Part shown: positions 46,366 to 54,115 of the stretch, one piece after another
Numbering within the stretch: position 1 is the first letter of the stretch
How the letters are laid out: each line of letters begins with the position of its first letter
DNA from: an uncultured Dehalococcoidia bacterium
GTDB taxonomy: Bacteria; Chloroflexota; Dehalococcoidia; Lucifugimonadales; Lucifugimonadaceae
Direction of reading: 5' to 3'
DNA: 64,000 nucleotides
NCBI GenBank assembly: GCA_951812795.1
Contig: OX638325.1
Location: forward strand, 1,054,001-1,118,000
The notes under the pieces: model-generated
Told to the model about the DNA's origin: nothing
The model's database searches: none
Seen by the model: only the letters and a program-made list of their open reading frames with translations
Translations under genes and position numbers: made by a program

Positions 46366-47097
46366 TCAGTCCGTGCTAAGCGTGATCAAATACTTCCCGC
46401 AATGACACAATATCGGATCATCGGCCTGCTTGAGCACGTTCAATTCACCCATCGATACGCGTTCTGAACAGCCCACACAGATGTCGCGTTCCACCATCGT
46501 GACCGCCATCCCGCCGTTGCTCTTGAACAACCGCGTGTACTCACCCAAGTGGCCCGACGGAATATTCTCGGCCGTTTCGTTTCGGTGCTTGAGTGCTTCG
46601 TTGTACTGCTCCGAAATCCGGGCTTGCTTATCGGTCCCAACGCGCTTCTGCTCCACCCACTCATCTTCCATCTCTTCAAGTTGGACTAGCAAGTCCGAAT
46701 GCACCTGACGTGCCTCGTTCGCAGCCGTCTTGATCGGATCCAACCGTTGATCAATCGCGTCTATACGGTTAGAATGCTCCTGTAAACGCAACTCCATCCG
46801 ATAATAGTCACGAGGATTTGTAACCTCAGTACCGCTGTACAGCAACTCCTCCATCTCCGCACGACTCTGATTTTCTGAGGCCCGTTCCAACTCCATCCGC
46901 TTCATCGCCACCTCTGTCTGCATCTGCGATCGCTTAGCCTGTTCGCACTTCTCGCGCAGGGCTTTCAATCGATTCGCTTTGTCCTGCAAATCAAGCGCGA
47001 TCTGGGAGTACGATTGCCGCTGACGCAACAGTCCCTGATCGATCTCTTGCAATGCGAGCAGAGCTTCAAACGTGTTCAAATCTCGGGCTCCCCCCAT
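46366..47097 (-). CDS. Coiled-coil protein with C4 zinc ribbon (CT398-like)
   Basis: From the ATG at 47097 the product has 243 residues. Most of it is a long coiled coil rich in Glu, Lys, Arg and Gln, starting LNTFEALLALQEIDQGLLRQRQ. The C-terminal end has the four cysteines of a zinc ribbon (DICVGCSERVSM...ILCHCGKY). Proteins of this type are widespread, and CT398 binds sigma-54 in Chlamydia; the function here is unknown. A GTG start at 47127 is possible. It is the first gene of a two-gene unit. Confidence 0.85.
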   Translation of the reverse strand: MGGARDLNTFEALLALQEIDQGLLRQRQSYSQIALDLQDKANRLKALREKCEQAKRSQMQTEVAMKRMELERASENQSRAEMEELLYSGTEVTNPRDYYRMELRLQEHSNRIDAIDQRLDPIKTAANEARQVHSDLLVQLEEMEDEWVEQKRVGTDKQARISEQYNEALKHRNETAENIPSGHLGEYTRLFKSNGGMAVTMVERDICVGCSERVSMGELNVLKQADDPILCHCGKYLITLSTD

Positions 47098-47263
47098 GTT
47101 TCCCAGTAGACGCGCGACGGCGCGCACCCATCTAACTTAATCATATCAAATGAACCAAATCACGATGAATCACGCCTTTTTTCATCGACCGCAAAGACGC
47201 ACGTCAATCCGCGTTGTACATTAAACCGAGTCGTAGTTCACATTCGGAGATTTAGCTTCACCC

Positions 47264-48772
47264 ATGCAACAACTCCCTCCCTTCGTCAAGAACCTGCCGC
47301 GGACCCGCATCGTTTGCACAATCGGACCCGCTACCGGGAATGTAAACCGAACACGTCAACTCATCCGCGCCGGCATGTCCGTCGCACGTCTCAACCTCTC
47401 ACACGGCAGCCCCGAAGATCACTCCGAATATGTCGCCGCAGTGCGCGAAGCCGCGAAGCAAATCGGTGTCCACGTCGGCATCCTCGCCGACCTTCCAGGA
47501 CCCAAATATCGCATCGGAACCGTGCACCCCGAACAAGCCGTCAATCAAAGCGGACGCGAAGGGATCGCCGTCAATACTCGTGACAAATTCGTTCTTACCG
47601 CGGAACGCGTTCACACCACATCTCAACGCGGCACCGTGTGGCCCGCCGGTCTGCACCACGACATCAGACCCCGAGCTAGCATCCTCATTGACGAAGGCGC
47701 CGTAGAACTCCGAGTAGACAAAGTCGACGGCGAAGAGATCCACTGCACCGTCCGCCGCGGCGGCCTGATCCAATCCGACAAAGCGGTAACTGCGCCCGGC
47801 AACACCTCAACCCTCGACTATTTCACCGACGAAACCGTCGCCGCCCTCGATTTCGCCGTCAAAGCCGATGTCGATTTCGTCGGTCTCTCATATATCCGAA
47901 ATCGCGACGATCTCAGGGCCGTCCGAAAGTGGCTAGCCGATGCCGGACGTAACCCAGTATTGGTCGCAAAAATCGAAATCAAAGAAGCCGTCGACAACCT
48001 GAACGAGATTCTTGACGAAACCGACGTCATCATGGTCGCCCGCGGCGACCTCGGTGTCGAGATGCCGCTGCACCTCGTCCCGACGACCCAGAAACGCATG
48101 ATCCGAATGGCCAACGAAGTCGGCAAACCCGTCATCACCGCAACCCAGATGCTCGAGTCAATGCGCGACAATCCCTACCCCACGCGCGCCGAATCCACCG
48201 ACGTCTACAACGCCGTACGCGACGGCACGGATGCCGTTATGCTCTCCGCCGAAACCTCCGTCGGCGATTACCCCGTCGCAGCCGTCAAATTCATGGCGCG
48301 CGTCTCCAAAATGGCCGAACGGTACCTCGACACCGAAATGCTCCGCAACCGACGCATGGCAATCATTGACAAAGAAGGCCGGCACGCCCAGATCAATTCG
48401 ATCATCGCCTTCGATGCCGCACGTACCGCCGACACCCTCCGCTCCAAGGCCATCTTAACCTTCACCGAGACCGGAACCACCGCCGACCGCGTCGCCGCAT
48501 TCAGACCACGGACACCAATCATCGCGCTCTCCCCAAACCAAAAAACCCTCAACAACCTCTCCATGCGGTGGGGAGTGATCCCAATCCTCGCCGAATCACT
48601 CGCCGAACTCGACCAAATGTTCGGTTACGGAGCCAATCTCGCGAAAGAAATCGGCTTCGCAAAAGATGCCGACACCGTCGTCCTTGTCGCCGGTGTGCCG
48701 ATCGGCCAGACTGGAAGCACAAACCTCCTCCGCGTAATCACCATCGGCGACGACGATCAAGGAAGCTCCTAA
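47264..48772 (+). CDS. pyk: Pyruvate kinase
   Basis: The 502-residue enzyme converts phosphoenolpyruvate and ADP to pyruvate and ATP. It has RTRIVCTIGPATG at the N terminus, MSVARLNLSHGSPEDH, LADLPGPKYRIG and the active-site strand VLVAKIEIKEAVDNLNEI, then VARGDLGVEMP and VITATQMLESM. The B domain spans about 80-180 and the C-terminal effector domain runs to the end. Its stop overlaps the convergent membrane-protein gene by 4 bp. Confidence 0.97.
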   Translation: MQQLPPFVKNLPRTRIVCTIGPATGNVNRTRQLIRAGMSVARLNLSHGSPEDHSEYVAAVREAAKQIGVHVGILADLPGPKYRIGTVHPEQAVNQSGREGIAVNTRDKFVLTAERVHTTSQRGTVWPAGLHHDIRPRASILIDEGAVELRVDKVDGEEIHCTVRRGGLIQSDKAVTAPGNTSTLDYFTDETVAALDFAVKADVDFVGLSYIRNRDDLRAVRKWLADAGRNPVLVAKIEIKEAVDNLNEILDETDVIMVARGDLGVEMPLHLVPTTQKRMIRMANEVGKPVITATQMLESMRDNPYPTRAESTDVYNAVRDGTDAVMLSAETSVGDYPVAAVKFMARVSKMAERYLDTEMLRNRRMAIIDKEGRHAQINSIIAFDAARTADTLRSKAILTFTETGTTADRVAAFRPRTPIIALSPNQKTLNNLSMRWGVIPILAESLAELDQMFGYGANLAKEIGFAKDADTVVLVAGVPIGQTGSTNLLRVITIGDDDQGSS

Positions 48773-50226
48773 CTGACCGGATGCACGGACGACGGTTCGT
48801 CGCCCGATTCCTTGCGTCGCGCATCCAACGCCTCAACCGCCGAGGCCAATCGAGACCTCAACGACTCCACCTGAGATTCCTCAGTCGGAACATTCCCGTA
48901 ACAAGCAGCGTTGAAGCGCGACGTGATATCCCTGATCGGCGCACCGTCAAGCACCGCCGCTAAGTCTGCTTGTCGCTCCGTCGGTGTAAGACGCGAATTG
49001 AACTCCAAACCCCGCGCCAACGCCATCTCCAAAGTCTCGAAATACAGCATGAACACCTCCCGGATACCCGGTTCATCCGGATACCTCCATAGGTGCCTTG
49101 GCTGCCCCCGTCGCGTCATCCAATCCGGCAACAACCCCTTTAGAAGATCCCAGTACGTCACCTCGTCCACCTCGTCCCTGATGGTCTCGCGCTCGACCCC
49201 ATCATCCCGCGACAACCGCCTCACGATCCGTCGATATGCCAATGCTGCGATGATCAGCACCACGAATAAGAGCAAAATGGTCAGCGGCCACTGCAACGCC
49301 TCCAACACCGCCTCGACCCAATCGTTGTTCGCCGCCTCTGTCGCCTCACGCTCAGGAAACTCCGGACGCTCCCCCTGCCCTTGCTGCTCCTCCTGCTCCG
49401 GCGGTTCTCCACCAAACAGCGATTGCAACAACTCGATGATCTTTGCGACAATCCAACCGATCGCCGTCAACGGCCAGTACAACAACCACAAGATCGCATC
49501 CACCGTCCAACCCCAAACGACCCAGAGCGCGTTCAATCCCGCGTATCCATATCGACCACCGAAAAACCCCGCGATCAACCCGGTGCCCAGAAACGCCCCG
49601 AGCGCCACGAGTATGATCCGCGTCCACCTACCCGCGACCTGCGAATCTGCCGGCAATCGCGCCACCGCCATCCCGCCCAAAGTGGCGATGAAATACGGAA
49701 TCAGCAGCTGTGCCAATCCCAGCTCCGTCGACGCGATCTCGTCGATGATCAACCCGATCGCAAGTAACACCAAACCGCGCTTGAATATTCGTTTCAAATG
49801 ATCCGGCGCATCTCGATCGTCCCGAATTATCGTCGACGATCGACGCCATATCAGCACCGTCGCGATCAACGCCATCAATAACGCTGCAACCGACTCCCCC
49901 GTCAGATCTCGATTGAAGACGTGATAGATCCAAGCCAGATCGAAATTGAAACCATCTTCCAATCGCGTGGTCGCTACCGCCGCGTATATCGTCGCAAGTC
50001 CAGCAGCGCCGTAGATCAACGCCACCGTCGCGACACCGCCTCGCAATCCGCCGACCACCCAAGAAGCTACCATCCCAACCAAGTACACCAGCAACACCGT
50101 GCTCCAATGCAACGCCGTGTATTCCAGACTCAATCCCGCGCCGATCACCGCCAGGATCGTGAAGACAACCACGCTCTCCGCTACCGCAATCGCGGTAAAA
50201 ACCACCTGGTTGCGCCAATCAGACAT
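48769..50226 (-). CDS. Membrane protein with DUF4129 C-terminal domain
   Basis: The 485-residue product has around eight to ten hydrophobic segments in its first 280 residues and another near residue 330. A charged loop (EPPEQEEQQGQGERPEFPEREATE) lies between. The cytoplasmic C terminus resembles DUF4129 (GQPRHLWRYPDEPGIREVFMLYFETLEMALARGLEFNSRLTPTE). This domain often follows a transglutaminase-like domain, which is absent here. It overlaps the DUF58 gene by 8 bp and belongs to the MoxR-DUF58 operon. The role is unknown. Confidence 0.8.
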   Translation of the reverse strand: MSDWRNQVVFTAIAVAESVVVFTILAVIGAGLSLEYTALHWSTVLLVYLVGMVASWVVGGLRGGVATVALIYGAAGLATIYAAVATTRLEDGFNFDLAWIYHVFNRDLTGESVAALLMALIATVLIWRRSSTIIRDDRDAPDHLKRIFKRGLVLLAIGLIIDEIASTELGLAQLLIPYFIATLGGMAVARLPADSQVAGRWTRIILVALGAFLGTGLIAGFFGGRYGYAGLNALWVVWGWTVDAILWLLYWPLTAIGWIVAKIIELLQSLFGGEPPEQEEQQGQGERPEFPEREATEAANNDWVEAVLEALQWPLTILLLFVVLIIAALAYRRIVRRLSRDDGVERETIRDEVDEVTYWDLLKGLLPDWMTRRGQPRHLWRYPDEPGIREVFMLYFETLEMALARGLEFNSRLTPTERQADLAAVLDGAPIRDITSRFNAACYGNVPTEESQVESLRSRLASAVEALDARRKESGDEPSSVHPVS

Positions 50227-51577
50227 GGTCGTACTCGCGCGTCGGTAGATTCATCCGAGCATTCATCTCGATCTGTTCGTCCACTATCGACATCATCAAA
50301 TCTTCCGCGTCTTCGTCGATCTTGAACGTCTCCCTCGCATCGACAACCGGTATCCCCGTTACCTGCGGCGGCTCCTCACGTCCGACCCAAGCAATCGAAA
50401 CCCGATGGCCTTCGCGCAGCTCGTGGTGCAGATACGCAACCACCGGCTCCGTCAAGAATCCCGCCACCATGATGATGGACGAACCACTCGATATCGCCTG
50501 CGCCCCACGATCCATCGCCAAGGCATCCAATGCCGTAAACGACAGCGGCTGCACAAAAGCCAGCGCCTCCAATATCGTCCTGATGTGATGCGGGCCATCT
50601 CCGGCCGGCACCACCGACATCACCCCACGCGTCGGACGCACCCCGTTCGCGACCAACGCCACGCGATATCCCAAGTCCGCGCAACGAACCGCGATCGATG
50701 CCGCTCCCGTAACCGCCGCCTCCAGCACATCGTATTTGTAACCGTGCCAAGCGTAGTCAACCGTCCTCGACTCGAGCATTACCACCACGTCGTTGCTTAC
50801 GCTCTGGTCATACGTCCGCACCGTCAACTCGTCGCGTTTCGCACTCAACTTCCAATCGATCCGCTTCAATGGATCACCCGGACGATAGTCCCGCACGCTC
50901 CGAGGCCGAGACGGGTCATCCAAAAGCATGTTGCGAGCCAATATGTCCCCCATCGGCTTGGCCGCCGGCAACTCCCAACCTTCAAGAGGCACGATCCGCG
51001 GATACACCGTGATCCCGTGCTCAGACCTCGAATCGCGCCGCACCGTGCCGAATAAACCAAACAAATCTCCACTCCGCAGCTCCGTCGGGCCGATCGAATA
51101 GTGCCCTCGATGATGCGCCCGGACGTGGTGCCGGAACCTAATCCGCTCGTATCCCGCCAAACTCGTCGTCTCCACGATCTCGCTGCCCCCCGCATACGCC
51201 CGACGCTTCACATTCTCATCACTCAACGGCGTCACTCCCGTTGGCAAAAACTCTATGATCTGAACCCACGGTATCGGCAACGGCTTCCGATTCTCCAACG
51301 TCATCACGATCTCGATCTCATCACCCTCGAACGCATGAGTGTCCGAAGGCTCAGCATCGTAGGCAACCTCCGCCAACGACAATTTCGACCACAACGTCCC
51401 GCCAGCCGAAATCACAAACGCCGTCGTTCCCAAAGCCACCACTAACGCCGACCCAGTCCCCGCGCCGACCCCGATCACCACCACCATCAACAACATGAAC
51501 AACTCACCGATCACATCCGGCGCACGCAGATCCCGAGTCCGCTTCTCACGGAACGTCCTCATCATCGGATTAATCAT
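50219..51577 (-). CDS. DUF58 membrane-anchored protein
   Basis: Two hydrophobic segments occur near the N terminus (LFMLLMVVVIGVGAGTG and ALVVALGTTAFVISAGGTL). A beta-rich extracellular-like part follows, then the DUF58 signature DPSRPRSVRDYRPGDPLKRIDWKLSAKRDELTVRTYDQS, and a von Willebrand-type alpha/beta domain (DVVVMLESRTVDYAWHG). Such proteins work with MoxR ATPases in the assembly or activation of other complexes. The ATG at 51577 is chosen over a TTG at 51592. A 530-bp gap with repeats separates it from moxR. Confidence 0.87.
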   Translation of the reverse strand: MINPMMRTFREKRTRDLRAPDVIGELFMLLMVVVIGVGAGTGSALVVALGTTAFVISAGGTLWSKLSLAEVAYDAEPSDTHAFEGDEIEIVMTLENRKPLPIPWVQIIEFLPTGVTPLSDENVKRRAYAGGSEIVETTSLAGYERIRFRHHVRAHHRGHYSIGPTELRSGDLFGLFGTVRRDSRSEHGITVYPRIVPLEGWELPAAKPMGDILARNMLLDDPSRPRSVRDYRPGDPLKRIDWKLSAKRDELTVRTYDQSVSNDVVVMLESRTVDYAWHGYKYDVLEAAVTGAASIAVRCADLGYRVALVANGVRPTRGVMSVVPAGDGPHHIRTILEALAFVQPLSFTALDALAMDRGAQAISSGSSIIMVAGFLTEPVVAYLHHELREGHRVSIAWVGREEPPQVTGIPVVDARETFKIDEDAEDLMMSIVDEQIEMNARMNLPTREYDHV

Positions 51578-51620
51578 TACCGCAACCCCCAATCCTCACG
51601 TCATTCTCGCCGACCCTTAC

Positions 51621-51971
51621 GTCATTCCGGCGAAAGCCGGAATCCAGAGGGGAAGGGCAACCGGGAGTCGCTCGCGATCTCGACCCAAAAGCCAACCCAA
51701 CACCACCGTCATTCCGGCGAAAGCCGACGTCATCCAAGCCAACACCATCGTCATTCCGGCGAAAGCCGGAATCCAGTGGGGAAGGGCAACCGGGAGTCGC
51801 TCGCGATCCCGAACCAAAAGCCAACCCAACACCATCGTCATTCCGGCGAAAGCCGGAATCCAGAGGGGAAGGGCAACCGGGAGTCGCTCGCGATCCCGAC
51901 CCGAAACCCACGCCAACCCAACCGTCAATCCGGCCAACGCTAACGTCATTCCGGCGAAAGCCGGAATCCAG
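51621..51971 (+). repeat. Cluster of GAAA-hairpin repeats
   Basis: Five copies of GTCATTCCGGCGAAAGCCGG and its ending AATCCAG are at 51621, 51708 (cut short after GAAAGCCG), 51750, 51837 and 51945. Each holds a perfect stem ATTCCGGC/GCCGGAAT with a GAAA loop. Three are followed by a longer shared block (AAGGGCAACCGGGAGTCGCT and CGCGATC). Spacing is irregular (87, 42, 87, 108 bp), and intervening sequence is itself repeated, so this is a nested expansion. Long minus-strand open frames here are translation of the repeat and not genes. Confidence 0.9.
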
Positions 51972-52032
51972 AATAAAGCAAAGCACGCCGCTCCATCCCC
52001 CGTCAAACCGCACACGTTCGAAAAAACGTTCG

Positions 52033-52097
52033 GCCCCCTCGCCCGCTCGGCGGGAGTGGCCTAGAGCCTGCCCCGGACTCGATCCGGAGGTGAGGGC
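52033..52097 (+). repeat. Second copy of the CCCTC...GAGGG intergenic repeat
   Basis: CCCCCTCGCCCGCTCGGCGGG is followed by AGTGGCCTAG, then an insert GAGCCTGCCCCGGACTCGATCCGG, and GAGGTGAGGGC. The copy at 28494 lacks the insert. It lies between the hairpin cluster and the 3' end of the MoxR gene. Confidence 0.6.
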
Positions 52098-52107
52098 AAA
52101 ATTCATC

Positions 52108-53151
52108 TCAACGCTCGATCGGCACCGGCACCTGCGCCACAACATCCTCGATCACCTGCGCCGATTCACGACGCCGCATCTGCATGCTCGATTCCAGAAT
52201 CACCCGATGCGAAAGCACCGCGCCTGCCAAGATCTTGATATCGTCTGGCATCGCGTAATCCCGACCATGCATCGCCGCCCGTGCCTGCGCCGCATGTTGC
52301 AATGCCAAAGACGCCCGCGGGCTCGCACCCAATCGAATCTGCGCATTGTTACGCGTTGCTCTAACTACTGCAACCAAATACTCTCGCACATGGTCCGCAA
52401 CCCGAACCGTCTCCACAATCTCCCGAGCCCGTTCCACATCTGAAGCATCAGCACACACATCAACCGAAATCGTTCCGTCGCCGGTCTGGAATCGCTGAAG
52501 CATCACCGATTCCTCCTCGTCCGACGGATACCCGATCGACAACTTCAACAAGAACCGATCCAATTGTGCCTCCGGCAACATAAACGTTCCCTCCATCTCC
52601 ACCGGATTCAACGTCGCCAAAACCAGAAACGGAGAACTCAATTGCATCGTCGTCCCGTCCACCGAAACCTGCTGCTCCTGCATCGCCTCCAACAACGCCG
52701 ACTGCGTACGCGGCGTCGCCCGGTTGATCTCATCAGCCAACAATATCTGAGTAAAAATCGGACCCGCCTTGAACTCAAACGCGCCCAAACCGGAATTGTA
52801 GATATTCACCCCCAACACATCCGAAGGGACCAAGTCCGGCGTGAACTGGACCCGTTTGAAATCCAATCCCAGCGACGCCGCAATCGTCTTCGCCAGCGTC
52901 GTCTTACCAGTCCCCGGAACATCCTCAAACAACACGTGACCACGACCAAGCATTGCGATTATCGCAAGATCTATCGCATCACCCTTACCGACGAAAACCT
53001 GCTGCACATTCTCCCTAACCTTCCGTGCGAAATCCTGCACGAAAGAAGCATCAACGTCCGTTTCCGTAGTTTCCCCAAGTTTTTCTGCGGTTTGAGCCAA
53101 GAGAACCTCGATATCTGACTTCAGCACACCATCCCGAACCACACAACGCAA
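52108..53151 (-). CDS. MoxR-family AAA+ ATPase
   Basis: The 347-residue frame has Walker A EDVPGTGKTTLAKT (residues 76-89), Walker B ILLADEINRA and sensor ALLEAMQEQQVSVDG, and the sensor 1 LATLNPVEMEG. The C-terminal lid is helical (SPRASLALQHAAQARAAMHGRDYAMPDDI). MoxR proteins act as chaperones that switch on metal- or VWA-containing partners, in line with the DUF58 gene downstream. The start is uncertain: TTG at 53151 is the longest, with in-frame GTG codons a few residues later. Confidence 0.92.
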   Translation of the reverse strand: MRCVVRDGVLKSDIEVLLAQTAEKLGETTETDVDASFVQDFARKVRENVQQVFVGKGDAIDLAIIAMLGRGHVLFEDVPGTGKTTLAKTIAASLGLDFKRVQFTPDLVPSDVLGVNIYNSGLGAFEFKAGPIFTQILLADEINRATPRTQSALLEAMQEQQVSVDGTTMQLSSPFLVLATLNPVEMEGTFMLPEAQLDRFLLKLSIGYPSDEEESVMLQRFQTGDGTISVDVCADASDVERAREIVETVRVADHVREYLVAVVRATRNNAQIRLGASPRASLALQHAAQARAAMHGRDYAMPDDIKILAGAVLSHRVILESSMQMRRRESAQVIEDVVAQVPVPIER

Positions 53152-53320
53152 CTTCTAATCTTAAACGCAACCAACCCAAAACACCCTCCCCGAAGCAATC
53201 CAACAACAACCCTGCAATTTGGCCAACTTGGTAAACACCCAGCGACCCAAGCCACTCAAAACCCATCACAGCCCGCCAACGCAATCCGCGTAATCCGCGG
53301 TTCAGACAACAACCACGCCA

Positions 53321-53402
53321 CATTCCCGCGAACACGCCACATTCCCGCGAAGCAACCGTCATTCCCGCGAAACAGCCGTCATTCCCGCGGACGCGGGAAC
53401 CC
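53321..53402 (+). repeat. Four tandem CATTCCCGCG units
   Basis: The decamer CATTCCCGCG starts at 53321, 53340, 53360 and 53380, a period of 19-20 bp. The spacers vary (AACACGCCA, AAGCAACCGT, AAACAGCCGT). The last unit continues as GACGCGGGAACCCAGAGG, forming a stem CATTCCCGCG/CGCGGGAA, a variant of the GAAA-hairpin family with a different stem. Confidence 0.8.
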
Positions 53403-53472
53403 AGAGGAAAACAAAGCACACCATTTCCCTCCCCTCTGCTCCGCGAAGAGCACGCCACGTAGGAGTGCTGTG

Positions 53473-53542
53473 CACAACCCTCCCCCTTGACGCCCAAGGA
53501 GGAATTACACAACCCTCCCCCTTGATGCCCAAGGGGGAATTA
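53473..53542 (+). repeat. 35-bp tandem duplication
   Basis: Two directly abutting copies (53473-53507 and 53508-53542) begin CACAACCCTCCCCCTTGA and end GGAATTA. They differ at two positions. Each can fold back (CCCCCTTG with CAAGGGGG in the second copy). Confidence 0.85.
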
Positions 53543-53592
53543 AAGGGGCTTTAGACTTGGCGTTTCGCTTTGCACTCCGTTGCCCGGCCTCT

Positions 53593-53674
53593 CTGGATTC
53601 CAGTTTTCGCCGGAATGACGGTGGTTATGCACACCTCCCCTTCGCTTTGCGAAGGGGACGCGTGCGAAGCACGC
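53593..53674 (-). repeat. Reverse copy of the GAAA-hairpin repeat followed by two hairpins
   Basis: CTGGATTCCAGTTTTCGCCG and GAATGAC (53593-53619) are the reverse complement of the family core with two to three changes. Next come CCCCTTCGC-TTT-GCGAAGGGG (53637-53657) and GCGTGC-GAA-GCACGC (53660-53674), both perfect stems with 3-base loops. Confidence 0.75.
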
Positions 53675-53788
53675 AGGGGATGCCCGAAATTCAACGCAAC
53701 AACTAAAACCCCCTTGAACATCATTCCCAATCCTTCGCATCCTAGTTCAAACCCCCAAACAACAATCGCGATACTATCCTTAAAACCA

Positions 53789-54082
53789 ATGACATCAGAG
53801 GCGAACACCCCCGAAACTGGCGGCACCCAGATCGTCGCACCCTGTCACCTTTGCGGTACCGAGATACCTACCAGCGCCGCGATCCGACAAGTCGACGACG
53901 AAGGCAACATCATCTCGTCGATAGCCGTAGACCTCTGCTCCGATTGTGAAGAAGAAATCACCAGACGAGTCGCAGAACGCAAAGTCGACGCCGCTCGCCG
54001 AAAAGCCAAATACGAGAAATCCCTCGCCGATCTCCTAAAGGGCAAACCAAAGCAGATGGACTTCGGATTGGACCCCGATTAA
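53789..54082 (+). CDS. Small protein with two CxxC motifs
   Basis: From the ATG at 53789 the 97-residue product has CHLCGTEI near residue 20 and CSDCEEE near residue 52, an arrangement that could bind one zinc ion. A basic, helical C-terminal half follows (RRVAERKVDAARRKAKYEKSLADLLKG). Upstream codons in frame run through repeat sequence and are not credible. I do not recognise the family. It could be a small regulator or structural protein. Confidence 0.6.
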   Translation: MTSEANTPETGGTQIVAPCHLCGTEIPTSAAIRQVDDEGNIISSIAVDLCSDCEEEITRRVAERKVDAARRKAKYEKSLADLLKGKPKQMDFGLDPD

Positions 54083-54115
54083 GAGGCTTTGCCCCCACGT
54101 CCAGCCATCAGCGCC

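Larger units (their letters stand above)
53152..53788. other. Intergenic region filled with short repeats
   Basis: This 637-bp gap between the MoxR gene and the small zinc-type gene has no convincing coding frame. It contains the tandem CATTCCCGCG units, a 35-bp tandem duplication, a reverse copy of the GAAA-hairpin repeat and two consecutive hairpins, each listed separately. The promoter of the MoxR operon should lie near its left end, but no clear boxes were found. Confidence 0.7.

Noticed and set aside
45592..46467. 291-codon plus-strand frame opposite the recombinase gene
   Set aside because: It is rich in Arg, Leu and His as expected for an antisense frame of this GC-rich gene, and the minus-strand frame has clear domains.
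51621..51971. CRISPR array
   Set aside because: The repeats are about 27 bp, but the spacing is irregular (42-108 bp), the spacers are partly repeated themselves, and no cas genes are present. The same unit also occurs singly elsewhere.
51570..52145. Long minus-strand open frames of up to 191 codons
   Set aside because: They are translations of the hairpin repeats; the same peptide unit recurs with the DNA repeat, and no ribosome-binding site or family match is visible.
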